A stretch of 64,000 nucleotides of DNA from Hypericum androsaemum (GCA_963995505.1 OZ023189.1:3175155-3239154), one strand, 5' to 3'. Shown: positions 46,698 to 57,865, numbered from the stretch's first letter. Notes: a model not told the origin generated them from the letters alone. Numbers and translations: made by a program.

Positions 46698-47105
46698 GGG
46701 GCCTCCACCGGAGGCTCACCAGGAAATATGGCCGGTGGCTCGGGGCTATGAGCGTATGGGTGATGGCCGTGACCAGGTTTTTCGAAGGAGAAAAAATCGG
46801 CGGAGGCTGGAGCGGCAATAGCCATTGTCCCAATAAGCAACACCAAGTACGCAGGAGATGAGGTCCACTGAGGTTAAGGACGGCGTCAACGTCGGGTTCG
46901 TGGCCTTATCCTGATCCTCGAAAGTCTCGTCGGGGTTCATGGGTCGTTTTTGAAGGGTATTTTTGTCATTTCAATGGCAAAAATAAAAAAAATACTGACG
47001 TCAGCCAGGGATCCGAGAATTTCTAAAACAAAATACGGGAAATGTTAACATGAATTTTAAAAATGCAAGGATCCGAAAGGGAAGGAGATCAAATTAAAAA
47101 GACTG

Positions 47106-48240
47106 CCCTTTTTACTTTTGTTTCTCTGAGGCCCATCTTATAATATCTAGTGACATGTTCTCCTGGCCCGGAACCAACCCTTTCATAATTTGCTTAATTC
47201 TCGGCCCCACTTCAGCACCAGACCCGCCCGACCCACTTCGAGAAGCTTCCTCCTCGCGCGTGTAACCCAACCCTCTCCACGTGGGCTCTTCGTTTCCCGT
47301 CTGACGGCATCTTCTTTAAAACTTGCAGAGGCCGCGTGGGCATCGTCTCCTCGTTTCTCAAGAGCCCTACCTGTCCACTCCAACCATCACCTCCAAAAAT
47401 CTTGTCCCCGTTGACCTCCTTGTGCCCTTTCCCCTTTTTTCTTTTGAAAATTCGGTCCGGAGACCCGTTCCTTTGACGCTGTCCATAGCCACCGTGCTTG
47501 GCTTTTCAGCCGTCTCCTCCATCACCCTTGTCATCTCGCCTTGAATCTTGAGTTTCCTAGATGAGCGTACTTCTTCCGAAGTCTTTTCCGCCTCTAGTGG
47601 TCCAGTCCAGGGTCTCGTGTCAGAGCCCCAACACGCCAAGTGTTCATCTGATATGTCGATGATACTCCCCCAAGATCGCTCCTCCCAGCATCAATACTTG
47701 TCCCCAATTCCGGACATGATCTTAAATGCTCACAGCATCAATACTTGTCCTAGAAAATGTGTTCTCGTGTATTTTCACCAATAACCCCATTTTTTTTGTT
47801 TTGACATGGACACAAAGAATTCCGTTCCCCCTGCATGCAGGGCAACTCCGTTTATGTTGCTTATGAATATATAGAGGCCCACCGCCCCTAACCCCCCCGG
47901 TGGAAGGGTGGTGCTGTTGGAGGACCTTTTAGTTTTTAGCTTTGAGAGCTTTTTAGAGAGAGAGGTTTTTTTTAGAGAGATGCTTCCTGGAATTTTACAC
48001 GATCTTTCCAAAGTCGTGGGTCCAAACGCAACATGCACCGATACAAATATCTTACGGCGTCAAGACATTGCCGCAGTAGTGACACCGATCTTTTTTTTTT
48101 TTGGGTTGCGGGAGGAGAGCGTGACCTGAAATGAAAGGTGGAGGAGAGGCGGTTCGGGTTGAGCTGGATGACATTTTTGTGATAGCTACACTGCAATTAG
48201 CAAAAGGTCAGAGTTGAAAAATATGTGAGGAATCCTAACT
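47106..48240. other. GC- and pyrimidine-rich DNA without a recognised gene
   Basis: Several overlapping frames of 60-90 residues occur on both strands (for example 47190-47414 plus, 47367-47639 minus, 47775-48038 minus), none with family resemblance. CAGCATCAATACTTGTCC is present twice (47687 and 47731). The composition suggests old exons or a promoter/leader, but I cannot support a gene. Confidence 0.4.
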
Positions 48241-49406
48241 ATCCGGAAGGTAATTCTCTATATTTATTTTTTTCGAGTCCGGAAGGAAATTCTTTCGGAG
48301 CCCAAATCTCATCGAAATCTTGTCTTGCATGTTTATGAAAGTTTCCATGAACTTGCACCTATGATTTAATTATTTCCATCAATCTTGTCTAATAACCAAG
48401 AAGCATTTATATTAATTGGTGTATAATTGTTTTGGTTTGATTGAAAGTCTCGAATTCAATTTGTGAGAATGCAAAATTAAAATTTAATATGACTAATTTT
48501 ATTATTTATTGTGATACAATAAAAAAGATTTGTATAAAACAAGATTGCATTCGAATATCGACAAGCAAAGATCCCTATTTTAAGTAACTAACACTAAAAG
48601 GCTTTCTTATAAAACAAGATTAAAAAAATGTTATCAAATATCGACAAGTAATGCCCATTTTGTAATGAATTTGAACTCTGCGCAATGTATTTATCAGACA
48701 GTACATCAGATATGAAAACCCAAATGGCAACTTATAATAAGTTTTCAGGGTGTTTGGCTTCTCCATGTGTTTTTATCCGTAAAAGTCTCATCTAATATAA
48801 ATCCTTTTTACGTATTTAAAAAGATGTTCCGAAAGGAGAAAGTAAAAGAGTTATCACTTGTAACAAAATCTACCAATTGTAAATCCCATCTCCTGTCAAC
48901 CCTTTTTACGCAATGTCAAAATTTTACATTCAATTTTTCTTTGGGGTACTTCAATATTATTATCATACTCAGATAAATCTTTCAATATTATTATCGTACT
49001 CAAATAAATCTTTCGAGACTTCTTTTCTTGAAAGTATGGTTCCTTAACAAATGCATTTAAAATGATATTTCACTAAACAATTGTCTAATTATTAGAATAT
49101 ACAAGTGAGACAACGCATGATATCATACAATCATTTGATACATGAATTCAAATAAATTAAACAAGATGTAAGAACAAAATTATAGATGGGAACATCTCAA
49201 TCAGCAAAAGACATTGCCTCAGATTTTTATAGAGATTTTTGGGATATAATTACTGGAAAATTTTGCCCTCTTCGCAATAGGTTGCTTCATGAAGATATTA
49301 CATTTTGCTGATAACTCGTATCTTCAATCAGTTTAACTTAAAGAGTACAGCAGCGATTACAAACTTATGTTAAGAAACATCAAAACTTGCAACTTAGTGT
49401 GCCTCC
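48241..49406. other. AT-rich intergenic DNA
   Basis: No coding or RNA feature recognised. A short local direct repeat (TCAATATTATTATC-TACTC, 48948 and 48981) is present. Confidence 0.5.
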
Positions 49407-50673
49407 CTAGCTCTCATCATTCAGTTGGAGCTTCATCTTTACATTCATGTCGCGAGTTCTGCGGCCAAACATCGGAAAACATAAGTCATAGCGACAATTT
49501 CCATTCCTTTGCTGGTTTTGCAGGCATGGCACGCCACCTTTTTGGGGGCTCCAACAGGTGGTAACCCTCCAACGTCTCTCACTATCCGTTTTTGCGGTTG
49601 GAGAAATGATGTTGCGAGTATGCTTCCACAAAGAGAACAAACATCCGCTACGTGATAATCAGAGCACGTATGGAGACGATCATGCAACAAGTAAGCTGTC
49701 CCGTGCGCAAGCATGTCCTCACGTTCCATTTCCCCGAATCGGATACTTCCACCACGCTTTCTTCCTTTGATAGGCTGTCTGGTAACTTGGTCTACTGTCC
49801 CTGTTGAACGGACCTGCATTCTCACAGTAATTCAAGCCAGGAACTTGTGTCACCAGCATTTCCAACCTTTTCCCTTTGCAAGCAGACTTTTGTACTTGAT
49901 ACTTCTCACAACGAATGCTAAACGTTTCAAAAGATTCTTACAAAAATCCTATAAATGACAAACAGAGATAATAACAACGAGTGTCACCTGAAATTAGTCT
50001 GAAACCATGTGCCGAAGACGTTGATAATAAGCAGGCCCAATAATTATCTCGGATGTCAGTTTTGTTCCATAAACCCCGCTGTACAAAACTTCCACGCCAT
50101 GGTAATTGAACCCATGAGATCTTCGCATCTCACCAACTTCATCAACAAGCGATTCCGGTTCTGATTTTGTATCTTCTGCACTACCTTTCTTCAGGGCATT
50201 GTGGAATGGTGTTGCATCCACACATTTTCCATTCAAACTTCCTCCCCGACATGAAAAATGTTGAATTGTCAGATCATTATATTCTTCAATTTAGAGAGGT
50301 TGCAAAGAAAAATGTGCACAGGTCTTCAATATATTAGAGCTCCAGCAACTACTTTTCAATTATCAAAATCTCAAACAGTCCTAAAATATAAACCTCAAGA
50401 TTTTCTTTTACGAAGACCAAGTGAGAAGCTACAATCATACTTCTCATTTAGTAGAAGTACCTTTGCAGCAAGAGATTCTAAAAGCATAGTAATCATCATT
50501 CTCGAAGGAAATGCATAAGGATTGATAATTAGATCAGGACGCATTCCTGTATTTCCAGAAAATGGCATATCAATATCTGGCCATAATTGGGAGCAAACAC
50601 CCTTTTGGCCATGTCTGCTGCTAAATTTGTTGCCGATGATAAGGTTTCTGGGGTGTCCAAAACGAATACTGCC
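49407..50673 (-). pseudogene. NRPA2: Truncated RNA polymerase I second-largest subunit (NRPA2), C-terminal part
   Basis: Exon 50673-50461 encodes FGHPRNLIIGNKFSSRHGQKG, then PDIDMPFSGNTGMRPDLIIN, the hybrid-binding core of the Pol beta-like subunit. The next exon (about 50240-49990) gives GKCVDATPFHNAL and IGPAYYQRLRHMVSD. Then 49825-49407 gives VRSTGTVDQVTRQPIKGRKR, FGEMEREDMLAHGTAYLLHD and a zinc-binding end with CSLCG and CHACKTSKG. Lesions: VSD is followed by TAA where the family has Lys, and a one-base loss after AAELA shifts the final MNVKMKLQL segment. The N-terminal three quarters are missing. Introns are kept, so this copy arose by DNA duplication, not by retrotransposition. Confidence 0.9.
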
Positions 50674-50819
50674 CTGCAGGCAAAGAAATACTGACCTGCT
50701 GAAGATTTTGCTTGATTTTAGTATTGACAGCAAATACTGGATCGGAACCCTTACGAGTGTAGGTTCTTGTTCTACTTGCATCCACGTCATAAGCGCTACA
50801 TTATTGTTCATTTGGATGT

Positions 50820-51105
50820 ATCATCTGCAGGATAATAATACATACAGTAAGTCAGGTAAGGTACGGATGATGATGTATCATCATCTCGTATCTAGATCTA
50901 TTTAGCTGAATAATCTAGATTCCAGCCGGGTGAACATACAATCATAATTTGAAGTGTATCGAATACTAACTAGAGCTCCCAACAAGTACGAAGTCTTATG
51001 TTGTACTTAATCCCAAGTTAAAACATAAAACTATAACTTCAAAAGCAGTGTATCGAGGCAGCAGCTCATCTTTGAATGTAAACTCTTCCTTTCCTTCGAT
51101 GTGGT
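50820..51105. repeat. Dispersed repeat shared with 60325-60525
   Basis: CATCTCGTATCTA, AATACTAACTAGAGCTCCCAAC and CTATAACTTCAAAAGCAGTG occur in the same order and strand in both places over about 190 bases, with drift. No coding signal. Confidence 0.8.
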
Positions 51106-51107
51106 CA

Positions 51108-51815
51108 TCTTAGACAGCATGATGCTCTTGGTTTCCAGAAGGCGTGGGGCGAGGGAGCAACAGCTTGAAGTGATCTAGCATCAAACTCACTGATAATAAC
51201 ACCAATGTTGGTACCAATAGCAACAAGGTGAGGCTGCAGTGTACCCGCCCGACACCAAGAACCATGAAAAGATAGATACCTTCAAAAAACCTTGTGTTTC
51301 AGCAACAGAAGAAACAATGGGTAAAAGAATAATCGAGAATGAAGGACATTGATAACAACACATACCATATATGTGAATCTTTCACACAAGTTAAGATATA
51401 TCCAGATTTGGAGCTCTTGGGTGGCAGAAAGAGGCAACACTATGACATGCCAGTTTTGGAATTCGCCGCAACTCGTGCAGGATTACCAAAATAAATGAGG
51501 AGCAGCAGTTATTATGCGAGAGAGAGGGAAAATTTCAACTCTCAATGCTAAGGCTTGCTGTTCAAATGAATTGGAGGGTTGACGAAGAACATTGTGTCCC
51601 ATATAGCTAGGGTCTTATAAGCACCGAGTTGGGGAGCACCACCTCTCACCCTTGAGAGCTCAAGAGCGGCAACCACACCATCGTGAGCCTGATGAAGAGG
51701 GAAAAACGAAAACCAATCTCAGCCATCAGAAAGGAACTGGAACAATGTCATAAGCAGACAGGGAAATAGATCTAAGATACAGAAGCAGCCTCAATTGGGC
51801 AACAACTAACAATTG
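51108..51815 (-). pseudogene. TWD40-1: Fragments of a second TWD40-1 copy (exons 10, 8, 7 with intron pieces)
   Basis: 51118-51240 copies exon 10 (22019-22150), 51290-51500 copies the intron-8/exon-8 area (22640-22880), and 51585-51815 copies exon 7 and intron 6 (22970-23210), in the same order and strand as in the intact gene. Exon 9 and the intervening introns are missing. Intron sequence is conserved too, so the source was genomic DNA. Small deletions and substitutions destroy the frame. Confidence 0.9.
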
Positions 51816-51966
51816 AGAACCTTAACCATTTCCATTTTGGTAGACAAGAAAATCGAGTAATGACGAGAACCTTAACCCGGTTCGTGCAATATATTGCTTT
51901 GACATACTTACAATTGAGAATTGAGATGCTTAAGCAAGAACAAGGAGGATATTACCCGACTTCACT
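51816..51966. other. Junction between TWD40-1 fragment and NAL1-like pseudogene
   Basis: Short sequence without recognised origin; probably the 3' UTR side of the NAL1-like copy. Confidence 0.4.
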
Positions 51967-54665
51967 TCATGGAGATTCGTCGTGCAACAACTTGCTATCG
52001 ACAGGCTCAGAATGTCGCCTTCTCTTGGGTTCTGGCTCACCGAGCTGTAACAAAAAGTGCATCTCCGCATCAGAGCTATTATTCCTCAAGGCTGAGAGAC
52101 TTTGAAGTTTCGGCTTTTCCTGCTGGTCGTTATTTTGCGTCGGAGATCTCCTTGTGGAATGTGGAACGAACTGGAGTTCCACATTCGGAGAAGCTTCTAT
52201 GCCATCTTCTATTTGCAGCTCTGTGCTTATGAAAGATGCTTGTAATCCTTGGCTAGGCTCATGTTCAGGTAAATGGGTGTTCAAATTAAAAGACCCGAAA
52301 TTTTCTTCAAGTCTGTCTCTTGATGGCATCCGATCAGGGGGCGACGACTCCTCCACAGTAGAATTTATTCCATACATGAAGCCATTCCTTTGATATTGCA
52401 CTGCAGCTGTACGGAGACAACGGAAATCAGAAGTCACGACCAGGAAGAACACAATAGATTACCAAAGAGAGAGGGGTGACTCTTCTGCTTTGTTATTCCC
52501 TCTGCAAAATTCGAATTGTGTACTTGATTCACACGCATGTACAATTTTCATCAATTCTTTGTACAATGATCTTTAGTAGCATGGACTTTTCGGAAGCAAA
52601 ACATAATTCACACGCTAACAAGCAATGGCTTGACAGAAAGCCGACTAAACCGAAGGACATGAGCGTCTAGCAACTGAAATATTCACTTATGACAAAAGGA
52701 CAACCATGCATCATTTTTCTTCATGGAATGTTCAAACGTCTGACTGGTTTGCATAAGCAGTCAGATCGGTATCTGCAACAAAAGTTCATCTTTTGCCAAT
52801 ACAGCATTGATTGATTCTAGTTAACGTAACAGTAGCACAGGAAAACAGGCACAATGTAATTTTTTAGATAAAATTCAAAAATGTAAAATAGACCAGATAA
52901 AACGACAAACCTAGAAGCTCTTCATCAGATGTAATGATATCGAGTTCAAGGAGATCAAGGAGACGGCCCAGATCAACCCTGCTTGTCCAATTTTCTGGGG
53001 GTTGGCCAACTTTCAGTTTCAAGCAGCCTCGATTAGCTGTAACCCCAGATAATCCCCACTGGCCACGGCTTCTCCCTATCCTGTCCTGTTAAGAGAATGA
53101 GGCTACCACTATCCCCTTCAAGATCAAATGTCTGCTGATTCTCTCCCAAAACCAGAAAATCCGTGAAGAAGCATATTCCATTTTCATCATTGTACTCAAG
53201 AGCTTAGGCTATGATTGTGCCTGTAGTCAATCCAGAGCTTCTTCCAACTTTGACCACTTTCCTTCCAATGAGGCTATTAGTTGGAGATTGCAAGTCTATT
53301 ACATGGATGTCACCGATATCTCCTACACCTTTCACAGTTGTTGTTACATTATTCATGTTGAGATCTTCTGCAAACGGAATATAGGCTCCATCAGCCCGGA
53401 CAAAGGTTTCTGTGGGCACTTCCAACCATCACAACACAATATTGTAGATGATAATGATCTTAATGATCATCCATAATAGGCAAGATCAAACCACTATTTG
53501 CAGCAACATAAAATCCCTTTAACTTCAGTTTCAATACCTAAACTTTCACCGAAGCAAGATAGTAAAGAATTCCATCCACAATTTAGATACTTCATTATGT
53601 ACGATAAGAACATAATATCAATGTTGCAAAGGTAGTCACTGACAGGATAATTTACAAATTAACCAAAGCCATGACATCAAAACTGGTTCAACTGAAAACT
53701 TCAAAGCAATTAATCATGCCATCATGGAGCACTGTAACTTGATGGATCCGATTCAAGCAGTCTAGTATCTTATAAAAAGCCAAAAAATTGGAATAGCAGC
53801 AACTTCAATAGCTTATTAATGTACACAACCAATTGTAGAATGCAGAGGTACGCCACCTGGGTTCGTTCCGGAAAAGGTTCCGTACCAGAGTTCATCTGTG
53901 ATGAATGAGGTTGCTCTCTCCACGGCAGCCAAATATACCCCAGGCCCAAGGCTTGGCGGCAAAGGGTGAAAATTTTTCTGGCTTGGATAGTCCAAGTCAA
54001 CAGCAACATGCCTATTTGTCAGGAACCCCACCTGTCTGGTTCCTGTTCGACTTTTCACAAAAGCACCGAGCGTTCCATAGTCTTTTGACTAGCAACCTAT
54101 CAACATGTCAAGAAGATAGCCATCTCGATGGTAAAAACACAGAAAGTTCGGGCAGTATTAAAATTATCATGAAGAGACCATCCCTATTACCTGTAGAAAA
54201 GATGCATTCACCTCTACCCAACAAATGCAAAAACCTGACAACATGTCCTATGATCCGCTTGAAAATCTCCGAAAGAATTATCTACTCAGAGAACTGAGAT
54301 AAAATAAATTATCTTCTAGTTGATATACAGATTAGAACTCCTACTATGCTTCACATTTATGTAAAACATGAACAAAGTTGGTGCCAATATGTAAACACAA
54401 TATATCCCCCTCCGAAATGCAGAAAGTGGCACCAACATTTGTTACAGCACCAGCTCTTAACCACGGACAACATGAGAAACTTCCAAGTTCCAACGGAATA
54501 ACAAGGAAAGCTTCCACCCTCAATCTCACCTCATCGAAAAAGCACATAGTGTCATGAACCAACGTACCTGGGAACCAGAACCCATAGATGGATCGCCTCC
54601 CGTCAAACCATCAATAAGCTCAGTAAACAGCTGTTCCTGAGGAGTTGTGCAGGTACATCGAAATG
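51967..54665 (-). pseudogene. NAL1: NAL1-like trypsin-fold serine protease, truncated and frameshifted
   Basis: Exons: about 54665-54568 (TPQEQLFTELIDGL, GGDPSMGSGSQ), 54096-53857 (KSRTGTRQVGFLTNRHVAVD, LGPGVYLAAVERATSFITDE), 53409-52911 (ETFVRADGAYIPFAEDLNMN, GVGDIGDIHVIDLQ, KVGRSSGLTTGTIIA, EGDSGSL, LLDLLELDI) and 52400-51967 (acidic C-terminal tail ending EPKRRRHSEP..., stop at 51967). Catalytic His (NRHVAVD) and Ser (GDSG) are still visible. Lesions compared with the family: a one-base loss just before the KSRTG block, TAA for Tyr after TTGTIIA, and a two-base loss in the WGGTANRG block. The N-terminal ~150 residues are missing. NAL1 proteins control leaf width and vein patterning in rice; this copy is dead. 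Confidence 0.9.
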
Positions 54666-54990
54666 GATCCAAGATACATACAGAAGCAGCCTCGATAGGG
54701 CAACAACTAACAAAATTAGAAGCTAGCTTATGCAGAGAACCAAGCCCTTGCAAACAAAGTGGTGAATTGGAGGTCATAATCTCGCACCCAAAGCCGTAAA
54801 TCCTCGTCCAGTCAGGCTAAACAGGGTGGGGGCAAACAAAGGAGGGAGGAAGTTTTTACCGACCCGCGTGGCACCGGATCGACCCCATCCGCAGCAGCAC
54901 ACAGGGCGGCTGAGAGAAGGGAGCGGCATGGGCAGAAGGGCGGGTTATAGCTCTCGAGGCAGCGGTACGGTACTAGAGACTCCCACCCAA
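54660..54990 (-). pseudogene. Fragments of TWD40-1 intron 6 and of the MORF gene
   Basis: 54664-54740 matches TWD40-1 intron 6 (23165-23250), the same segment that also occurs at 51770-51815. 54745-54980 matches pieces of the MORF locus in order: exon 2 (28375-28440), intron 1 (28525-28565), the exon-1 interval with CACCGGATCGACCC and GCTGAGAGAAGGGAGC (28790-28845), and the GGTTATGGCTCT/GCAGCGGTA part (28880-28920). Large internal deletions remove most coding sequence. Confidence 0.85.
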
Positions 54991-55309
54991 AAGTCCAACT
55001 GTCACGTGCTCAATAAACCCCACCCCAAATTCTCTCTCTCTCTTTCTCTCACATAACCCTCACACCAACCTTCCACCCATTTTGTCTCCCAATCCCTAAC
55101 CGCCCAAAGGCAACAATATAATATTATATAAATAATATAAAACTAACCAAAAAAAATAAATGCAAACTTAAATAATAAAATAACTTTATTATAAATAAAT
55201 ACCCTCCCTCCCTCCCTGATCACGCAACCCACGCCACCAACGCAGAAGAAAAAAGAAAAAAGAAAAAAGAAAAAACTCTCCCGCCCCCTCCAAAATTTCA
55301 AAAGCAACC

Positions 55310-55690
55310 ATGAACCAACTTAACCACCTCACCCTCTCCGGGAGGGCCCTGACCTCTCCCCCGGCCATCTTCCAGCTCCCCTCCCGCGTCTCCATCCCAC
55401 TGCCTTCAATCGGACGTCTCACCCTGTCCGCATCCCCTCTCCCCCGACGCGTCTCCATAAGACGCCGTCTCACTCCCGTGGCCTCCGCTTCTTCGCCGCC
55501 GCCGCCGCCTCCGTCCGGTGGAAGGAAGAAGACCATTGCCTCTCTTTTCCTATTTTTCGGTGTCGGCGTCCTCTTCATCTGTGTCTGCAAATACGGCATT
55601 GGCTGCGTCTGTGAGCGTGGATCGTTCGTCCTCGATGCCATTGGTGCCATTGTAGCCATCTGCCGATGGGGATGGTACTCTCCTTCTTGA
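55310..55690 (+). CDS. Hypothetical 126-aa protein with transit-peptide-like N-terminus and membrane segment
   Basis: The ATG follows a pyrimidine/GA-rich leader (55200-55300). Residues 1-62 are rich in Ser, Arg, Pro and Leu and lack acidic residues, as in plastid transit peptides. A PPPPPP run follows and then a hydrophobic stretch (TIASLFLFFGVGVLFICVCK). A strong splice donor (TTGAG|GTAAGCC, 55689-55697) directly follows the stop, so this may instead be the first exon of a longer gene. I do not recognise the family. Confidence 0.4.
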   Translation: MNQLNHLTLSGRALTSPPAIFQLPSRVSIPLPSIGRLTLSASPLPRRVSIRRRLTPVASASSPPPPPPSGGRKKTIASLFLFFGVGVLFICVCKYGIGCVCERGSFVLDAIGAIVAICRWGWYSPS

Positions 55691-55699
55691 GGTAAGCCG

Positions 55700-57006
55700 T
55701 TACACTACACTTGCGTAAATAAGTTGTTGTTCAACCGATGATAAACTCCGAGAGGTTGTTGTTCCTTGTTGTTGTTGTGAAGCTCCAAATACTCCCGAGC
55801 TGAGTCTAGAACCAGATTTTTCTTCGCTTAAATTTTGTCTGCGTTTATTTTATCTGTTTCGGAGCGTTATATTTATCTGTTTCGGAGCCGGACGAGTGTC
55901 TGGGAGCGGAGGTCCGCCCCCGCCGCGAAACTTAAGCTCTCCGCGTAACCTGACGGATGGGATAGAGGGAGTTTCTATGACGAAATTGAAAGGAAAAAAA
56001 AAAAAAGCCGCTAACGTTTGCCAAGACACAAACGTATAATAAAATGAAACACGAGGGACATTTTTCAAACACGGAAAATTTTTGCGTGTATTTAGTTATG
56101 CACGAAGAACTTGAGGATTGGGAGGCGAAGACATGGAGATGATGCTCTAGAAAGAAGAAGAAGATTTGAAGCACTACGACGTCGTTTCGTCTATAGGTGC
56201 ACGGCTACTACGGCCCATTTACATGTATAGTCCCGCGTGGCCCAAATATTTAAGTTAGCTGACGTGGATAAGTCATTGCTGAGATGGACCGTTAAGACTA
56301 CACTTAGTGTACAGTCAAATCAGAAAAATTGGATTCTTTTTCCTCTAAAAGAAACCGCCTCAAACCTCTTCCTCTTCTTTCAATTCAAACCCAACCCCCC
56401 ACCCACTTCTCTCTCTCTTCCTCTCCAGACGCCATTGTTGTGCCTCTGGTGCTCACTCGAGCTTGTTAAGCTTCTTTTTAACATGGTATCGAGCGGATTG
56501 ATCCGCGCCTATTGTCGAGCTCGCACGACCCAATTTCTCGCACTTTGGTGAAGTCAAATCTAGTACAATATTCGACCCGATGGTCTCGTTTGAAGGAACA
56601 TGTTAATATGTCATGAAGTTCCCGTAAAATGTATGATTTTTTGATAAGTCAGTATAATAAGATAAGATTCATTTATACAGTTTTTTTTTAATAAAGGAAT
56701 TCATACATGTAGTAGGAGTGCACGTCTCTCTTTACCGTGTGCATGGGAATAAGATAATCTTCACTGGGAAATAGATGAGTTGTAGCTCCATTTTAAGAAA
56801 GTTGAGGCTTAAGGTTTTTTTTTTTTAAGGAAATAGTAGGAGAGTTCTATTAAGAAATTATCAGCCCGATTGGTGTTTATATAATAAGTATTTTCGATCA
56901 TGAAATTAAGGTGTGAGCTTGGCTTCCCCTCTTATTCGATAATGGCCATTTGTTGGAATCAACGTGGGAATTCAGAGGCATAAATCACAAAGTTAAAGAG
57001 CATAAA
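55700..57006. other. Intergenic DNA
   Basis: Mixed composition. A pyrimidine-rich stretch (56340-56440) and a TGGTATCGAGC motif (56484-56494) resemble the end of a copia LTR and its primer-binding site, but no partner LTR was found. The 104-aa frame at 56237 is not convincing. Confidence 0.4.
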
Positions 57007-57865
57007 AGGGCGTACCTTGCCCTTGTATACGTCATTGTTGAGGACATCCTGGAAAGACCAAGACAAGACTATGTCAACTAACTCTTTATCCTCATCCTCA
57101 GCCACTTTCTCCTTCTTCTTCCTATACGCACACAAGGCCTTCCCAACTATTTTATGCTAACTCCAAAAAAAAAAATTTGTTAACTTTCAACAAACAGTGG
57201 AAGACTAGTGATCTTGGCATGCAGATAGCGACATGATCATTTGATCTCGGTTTAACATCAGACAGAGCAACGAGATCTCCGCATCGAGGTTCATAAGCAT
57301 CTTTATTCCTCCACGGAGCTAGTAAGATTTCATAAAACAAATCCTTAGGAGGATCAAAATCTATACGTTTGAGATCACATGGGAGAAGGGTAAACGAGAT
57401 ACTGCTTCTACACTTGAGCCCAAATCCGCGCGTGTTTCCTCGATCAATGAGAGAAGGAAGGACTTGAGATGATGTGTTGCTGACATGAATGTATCAGGTA
57501 CTTGTTGCATCTGTGAGTGGAAAACACTGATCATTGATTGCTTGCTTGCTGATGATACAACAACAACAACCACAACAAATGGCTATTGTAACTACTCAGA
57601 AACTCCAGACGAGCACTTGCTCCAACGGTAAAAGGGAGAGGTTAACATACGGGTTCCAACTCGGAAGGTGTAACAAATTCTACTTGATGCAAACTGAAGG
57701 TTATAGAGCTGAATCCAGAGGTTGGGGTACTTGAAACAAAGTCCACACCTAGCCTTTGTAAAGATCTTTATTGAGGACATCCCGGAGAGACCAAGAAAAC
57801 ACAATGTCTACTAACCCTCTATCCTTAGGAACCTCCTCCTTTTCCTTCACCACAAAGAAGCTCAT
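57007..57865 (-). pseudogene. 5' end of a SEN1/UvrD-like helicase gene with duplicated exon 1
   Basis: An ATG at 57865 opens MSFFVVKEKEEVPKDRGLVD, then IVFSWSLRDVLNKDLYKG, the typical first exon of this plant TPR/P-loop helicase family. Exon 2 (start 57510, after TTCCACTCACAG) gives MQQVPDTFMSATHHLKSF, LLSLIEETRADLGSSVEA and, after a one-base frameshift near 57361, PKDLFYEILLAPWRNKDAYE and PRCGDLVALSDVKP. Downstream, at 57125-57010, a second exon-1 copy reads EDKELVDIVLSWSFQDVLNN followed by DVYKGK|GTACG. The helicase domains themselves are absent. Two related genes must have been joined or partly duplicated here. Confidence 0.8.

Larger units (their letters stand above)
39897..47105. mobile_element. 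MULE-like element with nested copia insertion
   Basis: Inverted arms about 39905-40085 and 46925-47105 match (GGATCC/GGGTCCCTGGCTG-ACGTCAGC..., TTTTAGAAATTCTCGG, ATTTCTAAAATTCATG, TTTTTGTCAT). They are related to the arms of the elements at 9.4 and 29.2 kb. Flanking CCAATTTTT and CCCTTTTTA may be the decayed 9-bp target duplication. Removing the 6.1-kb copia element leaves about 1.1 kb, the same size as its relatives. End points are approximate. Confidence 0.7.

Noticed and set aside
47183..48196. Overlapping 65-90-aa frames as genes
   Set aside because: Frames on both strands are of similar length with no recognised domain and no splice pattern supporting a product.
56237..56551. Possible solo copia LTR ending before a TGGTATCGAGC primer-binding-site-like motif at 56484
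   Set aside because: No second LTR, target duplication or polypurine tract was found, and the motif lacks one base of the consensus.
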